From Streptomyces sp. NBC_00193 (GTDB lineage: Bacteria; Actinomycetota; Actinomycetes; Streptomycetales; Streptomycetaceae), in contig NZ_JAPEMM010000002.1 of assembly GCF_026342735.1 (NCBI RefSeq), positions 310,001-374,000 of the forward strand: a stretch of DNA of 64,000 nt. The letters are read 5' to 3'. The notes beneath the pieces are model-generated. The model saw nothing but the letters and a program-made list of their open reading frames with translations, ran no database searches and had not been told where the DNA came from. Positions 1 through 8,213 of the stretch are shown here, one piece after another (position 1 is the first letter of the stretch; every line of letters starts with the position of its first letter). The position numbers and the translations under genes are program-made.

Positions 1-300
1 CAGCGGCGCAGCGGGCTCCGGAACGAGGTACAGGACCTCCGGGAGCCGTCCGCACCTCTCGAACCGCAGGTCGAACGGCTGGTGACGGCGCAGCACGTCC
101 TCGAGGGCGGCGTGGACGAGCGGATCGATTCGGCCCTCCTCCAGGAACGGGAAGAGCACGGTGACGTGTGCGGGAACCCCGGCCCGGGCCGAAGGGTCGA
201 GCCGCTCGCGCCATCCGCGGACGGCCGGCTCCGCCTCCGGGATACTGACGACGAGGCCCGTCTGACCCGGCTGGAACGTGCTGCTGCTGTCATCTGCCAT
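1..300 (-). CDS. 2'-5' RNA ligase family protein (partial, C-terminus outside window)
   Basis: One hundred codons from an ATG at 300 run off the left edge. The translation contains HVTVLFPF at about residue 44, matching the first H-x-T/S motif of the 2H phosphoesterase / 2'-5' RNA ligase superfamily. The second H-x-T would lie outside the window, so catalytic competence cannot be judged. Members act on 2',5' or cyclic phosphodiester RNA ends, and the actinobacterial ones have no firm role. It lies 59 bp upstream of the stop of the next minus-strand gene, so it is transcribed away from the rest of the window and may follow the M1 peptidase gene in one transcript. Confidence 0.7.
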   Translation of the reverse strand, partial: MADDSSSTFQPGQTGLVVSIPEAEPAVRGWRERLDPSARAGVPAHVTVLFPFLEEGRIDPLVHAALEDVLRRHQPFDLRFERCGRLPEVLYLVPEPAAPL

Positions 301-359
301 GACACGACAGGGTGCCACGGGAAGATCCGCTCGCGCCCGCGGGTTCGTGCCGGACCTGG

Positions 360-1751
360 TCAGTGGATCCTGTGTTCCGCCCAGAAAGAGGTGAGGTCCT
401 GGGACGTTGCCGCCTGGGCCGCGCGCTGGAAGTCCTTGGTCGTGGAGACGCCCAGCCAGTGGTCGCGCACGTAGTCGCGCAGCATGGCCGTCATCGCCGG
501 GGCGCCCAGGGTGCGTTCCAGGTCGCTCAGGGCGCAGGAGCCGCGGTGGTAGACGACCCGGACGAACTCCGAGCGGTGGCCGTTCGCGTAGTAGCCCATG
601 GAGTTGGTGAGGGCGGCCGTGTCACTGGGCCAGGCTCCCGCGTCCTCCCAGCACGTGGTGGTGTCGTCGCCGTAGTACGTCAGGTTCGCGTACTGGGCGA
701 AGGCTTCGTCCAGCCAGGGCGAGGTGAACTGGTCGTTGCCGACGATGCCGTAGAACCACTGGTGGGCGATCTCGTGGACGACGGCCGAGCCCTCCGGTTC
801 GGTCGCGAGCAGCACGAGGCCCGGGAACTCCATGTTGCCGAAGTCGTCGAGGTTGTCGCTCATGACGAGGTCGAGCTCACCGTACGGGTAGCGCCCGAAG
901 CGCTTCCCGAAGGCGTCGACCGAACCCACGGCGTCCTTCAGATCGCCGGCCACGCCCTCCGGGGAGGTGGTGGCGGTCCAGTAGGCGTTCAGCCGTACTC
1001 CGCCCGGCGTGGTCAGCGTCTTAGACCGGAAGGGGCCCGCGGCCCACGCGAAGTCCCGTACCCCGTGCGCGATGCTGGTGGTGACCGTGCGGCCGGGTGC
1101 GCCGGCGCGGCGCGTGGTGGTGCCCGTCGCGGGGACGACGAGCGCGCCGGGGTGGTCGAGGGCGACGCGGAAGTCGCCGGTCAGGGTGTAGAAGCTCTCG
1201 CCGAAGCCGACGTCGGGGTCGAGGTGGCGGCCCTGGGCGTCGCGTACGGACAGCAGGGGCAGTGCGTTGCCGAGGTAGCGGTGCGCGCCGTCCTTGCCGA
1301 AGCGGTGGACGCGGTCCGGGACGGTGATGTCCACGTCGAAGGAGACGCTGGCCCGCGCCCCGTACGGGAGCGGCGCGGGCAGGTCGATCTGCAGGGCGGT
1401 GCAGCCGACGGTGAGCGGTCGCGGGCTGCCTCCGGTGACCCTGCCCACCCGGACCGGGGACGGCGCCCCGGGAGTTCCACAGCCGTCGGTGCCGTTCCCC
1501 CACAGCCGGACGTCGATCGAACGCAGCGGAGTTCGGGCGGAGTTGCGGAAGGAGACCGTCTGGCGGCCGGTCCAGTGGGAGCCGTCGGTGTCGCTGCGCA
1601 GCGACACCTCGTAGGAGGGGCGGTCGGGCGTCGCCGCGGGCGTGGAGGCCGCGGGGTCCGGAGGGGTCTGGGCCGCGACGGTCTGCGGGGCGCAGAGCAT
1701 GACGGATGCGAGGGCGAGCAGCAGGGCCCGCCTGAACCTGAGCGAGATCAT
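360..1751 (-). CDS. Secreted M1-family zinc metallopeptidase
   Basis: The protein has 463 residues. It opens with a signal peptide (a basic start, then LLLALASVMLCA, then an AxA-type cleavage region). The gluzincin signature HEIAHQW lies near residue 325 with WLDEAFAQY downstream, giving the HExxH...E zinc site. A GNMEFPG segment matches the GxMEN substrate-binding motif of M1 aminopeptidases. An upstream in-frame ATG at 1868 adds 39 residues before the signal sequence and is rejected because it would bury the export signal. The length is close to the small bacterial M1 peptidases. It is expected outside the membrane, cleaving peptides from their N-terminus. The substrate is unknown. Confidence 0.9.
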   Translation of the reverse strand: MISLRFRRALLLALASVMLCAPQTVAAQTPPDPAASTPAATPDRPSYEVSLRSDTDGSHWTGRQTVSFRNSARTPLRSIDVRLWGNGTDGCGTPGAPSPVRVGRVTGGSPRPLTVGCTALQIDLPAPLPYGARASVSFDVDITVPDRVHRFGKDGAHRYLGNALPLLSVRDAQGRHLDPDVGFGESFYTLTGDFRVALDHPGALVVPATGTTTRRAGAPGRTVTTSIAHGVRDFAWAAGPFRSKTLTTPGGVRLNAYWTATTSPEGVAGDLKDAVGSVDAFGKRFGRYPYGELDLVMSDNLDDFGNMEFPGLVLLATEPEGSAVVHEIAHQWFYGIVGNDQFTSPWLDEAFAQYANLTYYGDDTTTCWEDAGAWPSDTAALTNSMGYYANGHRSEFVRVVYHRGSCALSDLERTLGAPAMTAMLRDYVRDHWLGVSTTKDFQRAAQAATSQDLTSFWAEHRIH

Positions 1752-1917
1752 GCCCGGCACGCTAGAACGTCCGTACGGCCGGACGGGCGAGTTCCAGGGC
1801 ACTCGCCGCCGGCATCCCCGCAAGGAGGCGTACGTACGGTCCCCGGAAGCGCACGAAGGCACCAACACCGTTACGTTGCACAGGCGTTGGACTGCATCAG
1901 GTGAAGGTGTCCTCCGG

Positions 1918-2823
1918 TCAGGCGGTCAACTCGGCGGCCACGGAGCGCAGGAGCGCGAGGAAGGCGGTGGTCGCGGGTGAGGGGGCCGAGCCGCGCGGAG
2001 TCGCCGCGTACACCTCGCGACGCGGGGAGTCCTCCGCGTGCAGCGGGACCAGGGCGATGTCCGCGCGGGCCGATGAGGCCGCCAACTCGGGCACGAGGGT
2101 CACGCCCAGGCCTGCCGCCACGAAGCCCTGTTTCGCGATCCAGTCGGCGGCCAGGAAGCCCATCCGGGGCTGGAATCCCCGGGCCAGGGCGCCGGCCATG
2201 AGGGTTTCCTCGGGCCGGCTGCTCGCTGCGATCCATTCCTCCCCGGCGAAGTCGGCCAGCCGCGCCGAGCGCTTTCCGGCCAGCGCGTGGCCGCGGGGCA
2301 CCGCCACGTACATCCGCTCGTCCAGCAGGTGGTGCAGTTCGCACCCCTCCAGCGGCTGCCCGCAGGCCGTCCCGACCACGCCGAGATCCAGCTCCCCGGC
2401 GGCCAGCAGGGCCAGCTGCCGGGCGGATCCGCCCTCGGTGCGGGTGACGCGCACGGCGGGGTGCCGGGCCCGGAACGCCGCGAGGGTGCGGGGCAGCAGG
2501 GCGGCGTCGGCCGTGGAGAACGCGCCGATCCGCAGGCGGCCCCCGTCCAGGGCGCGCAGCGCGTCCAGTTCGGCGCGGGCGGCGCGCAGCCGCTCGCCGA
2601 CCGCCTCGGCGTGCGGCAGCAGGGCCCGGCCGGCCTCGGTGAGCCGTACGCCGCGCGGCAGCCGGTCGAACAGCGGGGTGCCCCATTCCTCCTCCAGGGT
2701 CTGCACCTGACGGGACACCGCGGACTGGGTGTAGCCCAGGACTTGGGCGGCGGCGGTGAAGGAGCCGTGGCGCGCCACGCTGCGGAACACCTCGTAGAGG
2801 TCAGGGATCGGCATGGGAGCCAT
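1918..2823 (-). CDS. LysR-family transcriptional regulator
   Basis: The protein has 301 residues, the usual LysR length. The N-terminal winged helix-turn-helix (GSFTAAAQVLGYTQSAVSRQ) is followed by a two-lobed effector-binding domain. Starts at 2832, 2823 and 2814 are all possible; 2823 is chosen because it keeps a normal-length N-terminus. It is transcribed divergently from the dehydrogenase gene at 2873 with only about 50 bp between them, so it probably controls that gene and itself. The inducer cannot be inferred. Confidence 0.9.
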   Translation of the reverse strand: MAPMPIPDLYEVFRSVARHGSFTAAAQVLGYTQSAVSRQVQTLEEEWGTPLFDRLPRGVRLTEAGRALLPHAEAVGERLRAARAELDALRALDGGRLRIGAFSTADAALLPRTLAAFRARHPAVRVTRTEGGSARQLALLAAGELDLGVVGTACGQPLEGCELHHLLDERMYVAVPRGHALAGKRSARLADFAGEEWIAASSRPEETLMAGALARGFQPRMGFLAADWIAKQGFVAAGLGVTLVPELAASSARADIALVPLHAEDSPRREVYAATPRGSAPSPATTAFLALLRSVAAELTA

Positions 2824-2836
2824 GCTATTCATTCGC

Positions 2837-2865
2837 TTGTCGCATGGCTGGGGCGGACCTAGCGT
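2837..2865 (+). promoter_or_regulatory. Promoter of the NAD-dependent dehydrogenase gene (leaderless)
   Basis: TTGTCG (2837-2842) is followed after exactly 17 bp by TAGCGT (2860-2865), and the ATG of the next gene starts 7 bp later. No ribosome site separates them, so a leaderless transcript is likely. The promoter overlaps the start of the divergent LysR gene. Confidence 0.6.
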
Positions 2866-2872
2866 CGAGGCC

Positions 2873-3688
2873 ATGAACACCACAGCGGACGACGCGCCGC
2901 ACATCGCCTTCCTCGGCCTGGGCAGCATGGGCGCCCCGATGGCCCGCCGACTGCTCGCCGCCGGACACCCGGTGACCGTCTGGAACCGCACCCCGGGCAG
3001 GACCCGCGCACTCTCCGAGGCCGGCGCGGTCCCGGCCGCGAGCCCCGCCGAGGCCGTCCGCGAGGCGGACCTCGTGATCACCATGCTCGCCGATCCGGCG
3101 GCCCTGCGCGCCGTCGCGGAGGAGCTGCTGCCCGCCCTGCGCCCCGGTACGCACTGGATCGACACCTCGACCGTCGGCCCGCAGGCGGTACGGGACCTGG
3201 CGGGACGGCTGCCTTCGGGAGTGCTGCTGACCGACGCCCCGGTCATGGGCAGCGTGGACCGGGCCGCCTCCGGCGAGCTGTGGGTGCTGGCCGGTGGGCC
3301 GCTGCCCGGCCCGGTCCGCCAGGTCCTGGACACCTTCGGCGAGGTGACCGAGTGCGGTCCGGCGGGCTCCGGCGCCGCGCTCAAGCTGGTCCTGATCAAC
3401 GCGGTCATCGGCGGCGTCGCGCTGGTCACCGAGGCCCTGGAGCTCGGCTCCGCGCTGGGCCTTCCGGAAGAGCTGCTGCGCTCGGAACTGGCCCGCGGGC
3501 CCCTGGCCGGTGCGGTGGCCCGGGCCTACGCGGAGGGCTCCCACTTCCCCGTGGCGCTGGCGGCCAAGGACGTGGACCTGGCCCGCGGCCACGCCGAGCT
3601 GCCGGTCCTGGACGCGGTGCACGGCGCCCTGACCGCCCGCCCCGAACTCGCCGCCCGCGACCTGGCGGCCCTGCGCCCGGTCCGCTGA
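2873..3688 (+). CDS. NAD(P)-dependent oxidoreductase, 3-hydroxyisobutyrate dehydrogenase family
   Basis: The protein has 271 residues. GLGSMG at about residues 15-20 is the Rossmann dinucleotide motif followed by the family's MA pair. The active-site lysine is K171, in a GxxGxxxK context (GSGAALKLVLINA). The C-terminal half is the all-helical domain of beta-hydroxyacid dehydrogenases. These enzymes oxidise 3-hydroxyacids or reduce imines and aldehydes, and the particular substrate is not readable. It probably forms a regulator-enzyme pair with the divergent LysR gene. It starts at ATG 2873 directly after the promoter. Confidence 0.88.
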   Translation: MNTTADDAPHIAFLGLGSMGAPMARRLLAAGHPVTVWNRTPGRTRALSEAGAVPAASPAEAVREADLVITMLADPAALRAVAEELLPALRPGTHWIDTSTVGPQAVRDLAGRLPSGVLLTDAPVMGSVDRAASGELWVLAGGPLPGPVRQVLDTFGEVTECGPAGSGAALKLVLINAVIGGVALVTEALELGSALGLPEELLRSELARGPLAGAVARAYAEGSHFPVALAAKDVDLARGHAELPVLDAVHGALTARPELAARDLAALRPVR

Positions 3689-3719
3689 CCGGCCGTTCGG
3701 AGCCGATGCTCCGCGCGGC

Positions 3720-4394
3720 CTACGGCGTGCCGACGCCGACTCCGACTCCGACGCCTGCGAGGCCGAACAGTGCGGTGTGCCAGGCCGAGGTGACCGCCCC
3801 GTGGGCCGCGGCCGTCGCTTCGGGGAGCCCGTCGGGCAGGAACAGGGGCGCGCCCACGTGCACATGGACCCGCGGCCGACGGACCGGGGCCGTGAGGACT
3901 CCGGCGAGCTGCTTGGCCGTCGTCCCCGAGCTCACCCGGCGGACGCCCGCCTGACCGACGGGGCGGACGGGTGCTCCGGTGGCCAGGGCGAGGCGGGCCA
4001 GGCCGCTGCGGAAGGGCAGGGGCGCGGCTTCCCCCGAGTCGCGCCGGGTGGGGATCCCGCCTTCCCCGTACATCAGCACGCACCGTCCCGCCGCCAGTGC
4101 CCGGGCGGCGTCGGCGAGTGAACCGGCCGCGCGGGCCGTTCCCCGGTGGACCGGGATGTGCCCTTCGCGGGCGAGCGCCCCGCCCAGCACCGGGATCCGC
4201 CACAGCCCGGCCGTGGCCATGATCACCGGCTCGACTCCGAGCCGGCGCAGCGCGGCGACCACGACGACGGGGTCGGCCAGGCTGGTGTGGTTGGCGGCCA
4301 GGATGGTCCCGCCGACGACGGGGCCCGACGGGTCCGCGGAGACGGTCATCCGCCCGAACACCGGGGCCAGGGCGGCGGCGACGTGGCTGATCAT
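3720..4394 (-). CDS. PlsC-type lysophospholipid acyltransferase
   Basis: The protein has 224 residues. NHTSLAD (catalytic H36 and D41) is the HxxxxD acyltransferase motif, and YGEGG near residue 125 stands where PlsC proteins have PEGTR, so the glycerol-phosphate-binding motif is degenerate. ATG 4394 is chosen because GGAGG lies 9 bp upstream; a longer start at 4466 lacks a clear site. The extreme C-terminus is a run of GV dipeptides encoded by a short repeat at 3729-3755. Expected role: transfer of acyl chains to a lysophosphatidate-like acceptor at the membrane. The real acceptor is uncertain. Confidence 0.8.
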   Translation of the reverse strand: MISHVAAALAPVFGRMTVSADPSGPVVGGTILAANHTSLADPVVVVAALRRLGVEPVIMATAGLWRIPVLGGALAREGHIPVHRGTARAAGSLADAARALAAGRCVLMYGEGGIPTRRDSGEAAPLPFRSGLARLALATGAPVRPVGQAGVRRVSSGTTAKQLAGVLTAPVRRPRVHVHVGAPLFLPDGLPEATAAAHGAVTSAWHTALFGLAGVGVGVGVGTP

Positions 4395-4560
4395 GGAATC
4401 GAACCTCCGGGACGGGGTGTGCGGTCTTCGTGCCTCCAGCGTGTCGGCCACCGCCCTGGCCTGCATGAGTCGCCCTACTCAACCCGCCTGGGTACGCGGC
4501 CCACATGCCCCTCCGCTCCGCGACGGAAGCGGGAACGGGAGCCGGAGCCTCGCGGGAGCC

Positions 4561-4580
4561 GGAGACGGAGACGGAGACGG
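4561..4580. repeat. Short tandem repeat, three copies of ggagac
   Basis: A 6-bp unit repeats three times just before the DUF2809 start. It is too short to be more than a local slippage tract. Confidence 0.6.
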
Positions 4581-4610
4581 CGGGCGTCAACCGTCTGGCA
4601 GGGTGGGCCC

Positions 4611-5060
4611 ATGACCACCTACTCGCCTGCGGGGCGTGCCCGTGCCGGAACCGGCCGGAACCGGGCCCGGACCCGTCTCGCGGCGGCCGCGGCGGTGCTC
4701 GTGACCGTCGGCGCGGGGCTGGGGCTACGGGCCGTGGCGACGGGGAGCCCCGCCAAGTACGGCGGAGACGCGCTGTACACCGTACTGATCTTCGCCCTCA
4801 TCGTGCTGGCCCTGCCACGGGTGACGGCCCTGCGGGCCGCTGCCTGCGCTCTCGCGGTGAGCTGGGCGGTGGAGTTCCTCCAGCTCACCGGAGTACCGGC
4901 GGAACTCTCCCGGCACAGTGGGCTCGCCCGGCTCGTTCTCGGGTCCACCTTCAATCCGCCCGACCTGTTCTGGTACGCGGTCGGCGCGGCGGCCGGCTGG
5001 CTCGGCCACACCACCGTGCGGCGCCTCTCGGCACGGCCCGGTCCGGAGGAGACCGCCTAG
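4611..5060 (+). CDS. DUF2809 family membrane protein
   Basis: The protein has 149 residues. After a basic N-terminus there are about four hydrophobic segments, and the signature VEFLQL...GLARLVLGSTFNPPDL is that of DUF2809 membrane proteins. The function of the family is unknown. ATG 4611 is chosen because it begins just before the basic tail of the first membrane helix. Its stop overlaps the convergent kinase stop: the four bases at 5057-5060 contain the palindrome CTAG, which reads TAG on both strands. Confidence 0.82.
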   Translation: MTTYSPAGRARAGTGRNRARTRLAAAAAVLVTVGAGLGLRAVATGSPAKYGGDALYTVLIFALIVLALPRVTALRAAACALAVSWAVEFLQLTGVPAELSRHSGLARLVLGSTFNPPDLFWYAVGAAAGWLGHTTVRRLSARPGPEETA

Positions 5061-6628
5061 TGACTGCGGGTCAGGTTGGCCGGGGCGCCCGCCGACTGGG
5101 CCCCTTCGGTCTCCAGGGTCAGCCGGTCGGGCTCCGTCAGGGTCAGCACGTAGAGGTTGCCCTTGGGACAGTCGAAGGTGGCCGCGGGGTCGGTCGGATG
5201 GCTGGTCACCGCTGCGAAGACCGCCCTGTCCGCGCTCGTCTGCCGTAGTTCCAGGGCCTCCGTGCACCCCAGGTTCCGCCCTGAGGCGGTCTCCTTCACC
5301 TCGCTGACCTGCCGGCCCACGAGGTCTCCGACGGAGCCCGCGTTCAGCGTGACCGTGACGGAGAACTCGCCCGTCCTGGCCCGTGTGATGCCGTCCGCGT
5401 CGGGGGTTCCGGGTCCGGTGCCGGTCCACGTGCCGACCCACGACCGCGGCATCGCCGACGCCGATGCGGAGCCGGAAGCCGACGCGGACGGGGTCGCCGG
5501 TCCGCGCCCGTCCCCACCCCCGTCGCCGTTGCCATCCCCGCCCCACGGCATCTTGATCACGAGGGTGGCCGCAACGACGAGGACGGCGGCGCCGACCGCC
5601 CCCGCCACCCAGGGCACCCGTCGCGTCCCGGCCGCAAGCGGAGCGGGAAGCGGCGGCGTCGCCGCGAACGCCGAAGGCGGCGCTGGCGGCGCCGCCGGCA
5701 CGGGAACGGGCACGGACTGCGGCTGGGACGCCGCCAGGATGCCCTGGAGCGTGGCCTCCCGGCTGCCCACGTCCGCCGCGAGCGCAGGTGGTACCGCCGC
5801 GCTCCACTCCTGCCCTGCCGCGCCGATCCGGGTCAGTACCTCGTCGGCGGTCGGGCGCGCCTGCGGATCCTTGGCCAGGCACTCGCCGAGCAGCGGGCGG
5901 AGCCCGTCCGGAACTCCGTCCACGGCGGGCTCGTCGTGCACGATCCGGTAGAGGAGGCCGGGGAGTTCGAGCTCCTCGCCGTCGGCCAGGAAGGGGCTGC
6001 GCCCGGTGGCCGCGTAGACGAGTACCGCGGCGAGCGAGAAGACGTCCGCCGGGGCCTCGGCCACGGCTCCGGTCGCCTGCTCCGGCGCGAGGAACCCGGG
6101 TGTGCCGATCACCGCTCCCGTCCGGGTGTGGCGCGGGTCGTGCACGGCGCGCGCGATGCCGAAGTCGATGAGGAAGGGCCGCTCCCGGCCGAGCAGCACG
6201 TTCCCCGGCTTGATGTCGCGGTGGACCACGCCCGCCGCCCGTACGGCCACGAGCGCGGCCGACAGTTCCCGGGCCAGGCTCCACACGGCCGGGCCGGTCA
6301 GCGGTCCGTGCCGGTGCACCCACTCGCCAAGGGAGGGCGCGGCGACGTACTCCGTGGCGAGCCACTGCGGGGACGCCCCCGGAGCGCTGAAATCCACCAC
6401 CGAGACCGTCCACGCGGAACGTACGCGGTCGTTGGCGCGTATCTCCCGCGTGAAGCGGTCGGCGAAGTCGGGATCCCGGCTCAGCTCCCGGTGGACGGTC
6501 TTCAGGGCCAGCGGCCGGCCGGACGCCGTCCGGGCCAGGAAGACCTCGCCCATGCCGCCTTCGCCGAGCCGCGCCAGCAGGCGGTACCCGCCGATCTCCG
6601 GCGGGTCGCCGGGCCGCAGTGACTCCAC
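5057..6628 (-). CDS. Membrane serine/threonine protein kinase
   Basis: The protein has 523 residues. The Hanks-type kinase domain occupies residues 15-270, with glycine loop GEGGMG (22-27), K43, HRD (136-138), DFG (155-157) and APE (181-183), so all key residues are present. A proline/alanine-rich linker leads to one transmembrane helix at about 338-359. The outer domain of about 160 residues has no PASTA repeats; it is rich in Ser, Thr and Gly and contains two cysteines. It probably senses an extracellular signal and phosphorylates cytoplasmic targets. The DUF4232 lipoprotein gene lies upstream on the same strand with a 96-bp gap and could be co-transcribed. Confidence 0.93.
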   Translation of the reverse strand: MESLRPGDPPEIGGYRLLARLGEGGMGEVFLARTASGRPLALKTVHRELSRDPDFADRFTREIRANDRVRSAWTVSVVDFSAPGASPQWLATEYVAAPSLGEWVHRHGPLTGPAVWSLARELSAALVAVRAAGVVHRDIKPGNVLLGRERPFLIDFGIARAVHDPRHTRTGAVIGTPGFLAPEQATGAVAEAPADVFSLAAVLVYAATGRSPFLADGEELELPGLLYRIVHDEPAVDGVPDGLRPLLGECLAKDPQARPTADEVLTRIGAAGQEWSAAVPPALAADVGSREATLQGILAASQPQSVPVPVPAAPPAPPSAFAATPPLPAPLAAGTRRVPWVAGAVGAAVLVVAATLVIKMPWGGDGNGDGGGDGRGPATPSASASGSASASAMPRSWVGTWTGTGPGTPDADGITRARTGEFSVTVTLNAGSVGDLVGRQVSEVKETASGRNLGCTEALELRQTSADRAVFAAVTSHPTDPAATFDCPKGNLYVLTLTEPDRLTLETEGAQSAGAPANLTRSH

Positions 6629-6724
6629 CGACTCCCCCTGTCCACAAGGCCGTTGCCCGCACGCGCGGAGCGCGCGGACCGGCCGGTGGAGTCACCTTAG
6701 AGGACGGCCCGGAGGGCCGGACGG

Positions 6725-7459
6725 TCAGGACGACATGATGAAGCGCAGGGCCAGACCCGAGGCGGTCATCCAGTGGGTGACCTTGGCGAAGTCGTTGTAG
6801 TAGACCGTGTCGACGCCGGGCAGGGCGACCTTGATCGGTTCTCCCTTCTTGCTCCCGGCCGTGGTGTCCTGAAGCTGGACGGTCATGGTCTTCGCCGGGG
6901 CCTCGTCCATGGGTCCGTTCAGGAGCAGCGCGGCGTGCGTCTGCTTGCCCGGCGCGATGGTCTCGTACGGCGTCCCGGGCGTCGGGGCGCTCTCCTTGAT
7001 CTCGGGAACCAGGCGCCGGGCGTCGCCGATCTGGACCTGCGGATAGCGGTAGACCTTGCACGCCTTCTGGCTGGTGTTGGTGAGGGTGAGGAGGATGTGC
7101 CGGACGCCCTTGCTGATCTCGTCCTCGGTGCTGGAGGTGATCGAGACGTCGCCCGGGGCGCAGACGGCGACGGCCCCGTCGCCGCTGCCGCCGGTGGCGC
7201 TCGGTGCCGGGCTCGGCTTCGCCGAGGGCGTGCCGCCGGGCTTCGGCGTGCTCGGGGAGCCGGTGTCGCCCGGGGTGCCCGACGGGCTCGTCGTGCTCGG
7301 GTTGCTCGGGTTGCTCGGCTTGGCGGTGGGCTTGCCGTCGCCCGGCCCGTCGCCCCCGCTCGGCGAGCACGCCGCGGACGCGAGCAGGGCGGTGACCGTC
7401 GCGGCCCCGATGACGTAGGACTTCCAGCCTCTGCGACTCGTACGGGCAGCAGTGTTCAT
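6725..7459 (-). CDS. DUF4232 lipoprotein
   Basis: The protein has 244 residues. It begins with a lipoprotein signal (lipobox ASAAC near residue 30), then a linker of Pro/Ser/Thr/Gly repeats (PSNPSNPSTT), then a DUF4232 domain that carries two cysteines. ATG 7459 follows a GGGGGA site, and the longer frame from 7564 would hide the signal peptide. It is expected to be tethered to the outer face of the membrane. The function of DUF4232 is unknown. It ends 96 bp before the Ser/Thr kinase start on the same strand, so the two may act together. Confidence 0.85.
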   Translation of the reverse strand: MNTAARTSRRGWKSYVIGAATVTALLASAACSPSGGDGPGDGKPTAKPSNPSNPSTTSPSGTPGDTGSPSTPKPGGTPSAKPSPAPSATGGSGDGAVAVCAPGDVSITSSTEDEISKGVRHILLTLTNTSQKACKVYRYPQVQIGDARRLVPEIKESAPTPGTPYETIAPGKQTHAALLLNGPMDEAPAKTMTVQLQDTTAGSKKGEPIKVALPGVDTVYYNDFAKVTHWMTASGLALRFIMSS

Positions 7460-7772
7460 GGTGTTCCCCCGTGGGCGGCCCTGAGCGGCCGCTGTCGACT
7501 CCCGATGATGACCGCAGACCGCGATGGCTCCGCGGAGTTGACGGCGGCCCGTCATGGCTCCCACCTGCTCCTTACCGGCGCCCCGGCGTCCTGCAGTAGC
7601 GAATTTCCCCCATCACGGGGCTCCCAGACGCCTGTTACACAGCAGGGACAAGAACGGCACGCTTCGGTCAGATGACCGGTCGGCCAGAGCGTCCGCCACC
7701 CCTGCGCACGGGGTGGTTGACCTCCGCTCGTTTGGCATGTATATGATCTTGCCCTTCGGACGGGGGAGCATC
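7460..7772. other. Intergenic region between divergent genes, no gene seen
   Basis: These 313 bp separate the DUF4232 gene from the WXG locus. The segment near 7735-7750 is less GC-rich (tggcatgtatatgatcttg) and probably holds the promoter of the WXG locus. No RNA gene or repeat was recognised. Confidence 0.5.
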
Positions 7773-8204
7773 ATGTCAGGGGATTTCGCGCAGGAGTGGG
7801 AGCGTGAGCGCGCGGGCGCCACGGACCACGACGTGGCCGTGCGGTTGAACGGCGCACCCACGGGGCCGTTCGCTCCGGGCGGGTCCGGTGACTTCGCCTC
7901 GACGCCCGCCGAGAAGCAGGCCGCGGCGAACACCATCGAGACCGAGCTGGAGCCGAACACCAAGAAGGCCTCCGAGCACGCGGACGACGCCACCAGCACG
8001 GCCCAGAAGGGCTTCGAGGGCTGGGACACGGCCGGCGCCCTGAAGAAGGTGTCGGACACCTGGGACCAGCAGGTGCGGACCTTGATGGGCCGTCTGTCCT
8101 CCGAGAAGGGCGCGCTGCGCGGGACCTCGGGGCTCTTCGTGCGCAACGACACCGGACTGGGCAACCAGTTCCTGGCATCCGGCTCGAAGCTGAACGGTCT
8201 GTAG
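7773..8204 (+). CDS. Small helical protein of the WXG-type secretion locus
   Basis: The protein has 143 residues, is mostly helical and charged, and has no signal peptide. Its C-terminal half contains EGWDTAG and DTWDQQ, followed by a conserved-looking tail (DTGLGNQFLASGSKL). GGGGGAG lies 4 bp before the ATG. It is 9 bp upstream of a WXG effector-like gene and resembles the small partner proteins encoded before large WXG/LXG substrates of type VII-like secretion. The family is not recognised by name; the partner role is inferred from position and helical composition only. Confidence 0.65.
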   Translation: MSGDFAQEWERERAGATDHDVAVRLNGAPTGPFAPGGSGDFASTPAEKQAAANTIETELEPNTKKASEHADDATSTAQKGFEGWDTAGALKKVSDTWDQQVRTLMGRLSSEKGALRGTSGLFVRNDTGLGNQFLASGSKLNGL

Positions 8205-8213
8205 GGGGCTGCG

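Noticed and set aside
3729..3755. Short repeat at the end of the PlsC gene considered as a mobile-element end.
   Set aside because: It is in frame, encodes Gly-Val repeats and has no flanking inverted repeats.
4725..7370. An 881-codon minus-strand open frame overlapping the kinase and lipoprotein genes.
   Set aside because: Its sequence is compositionally a shadow (Arg/Gly/Pro-rich, no domain), while the kinase and lipoprotein frames have full motifs.
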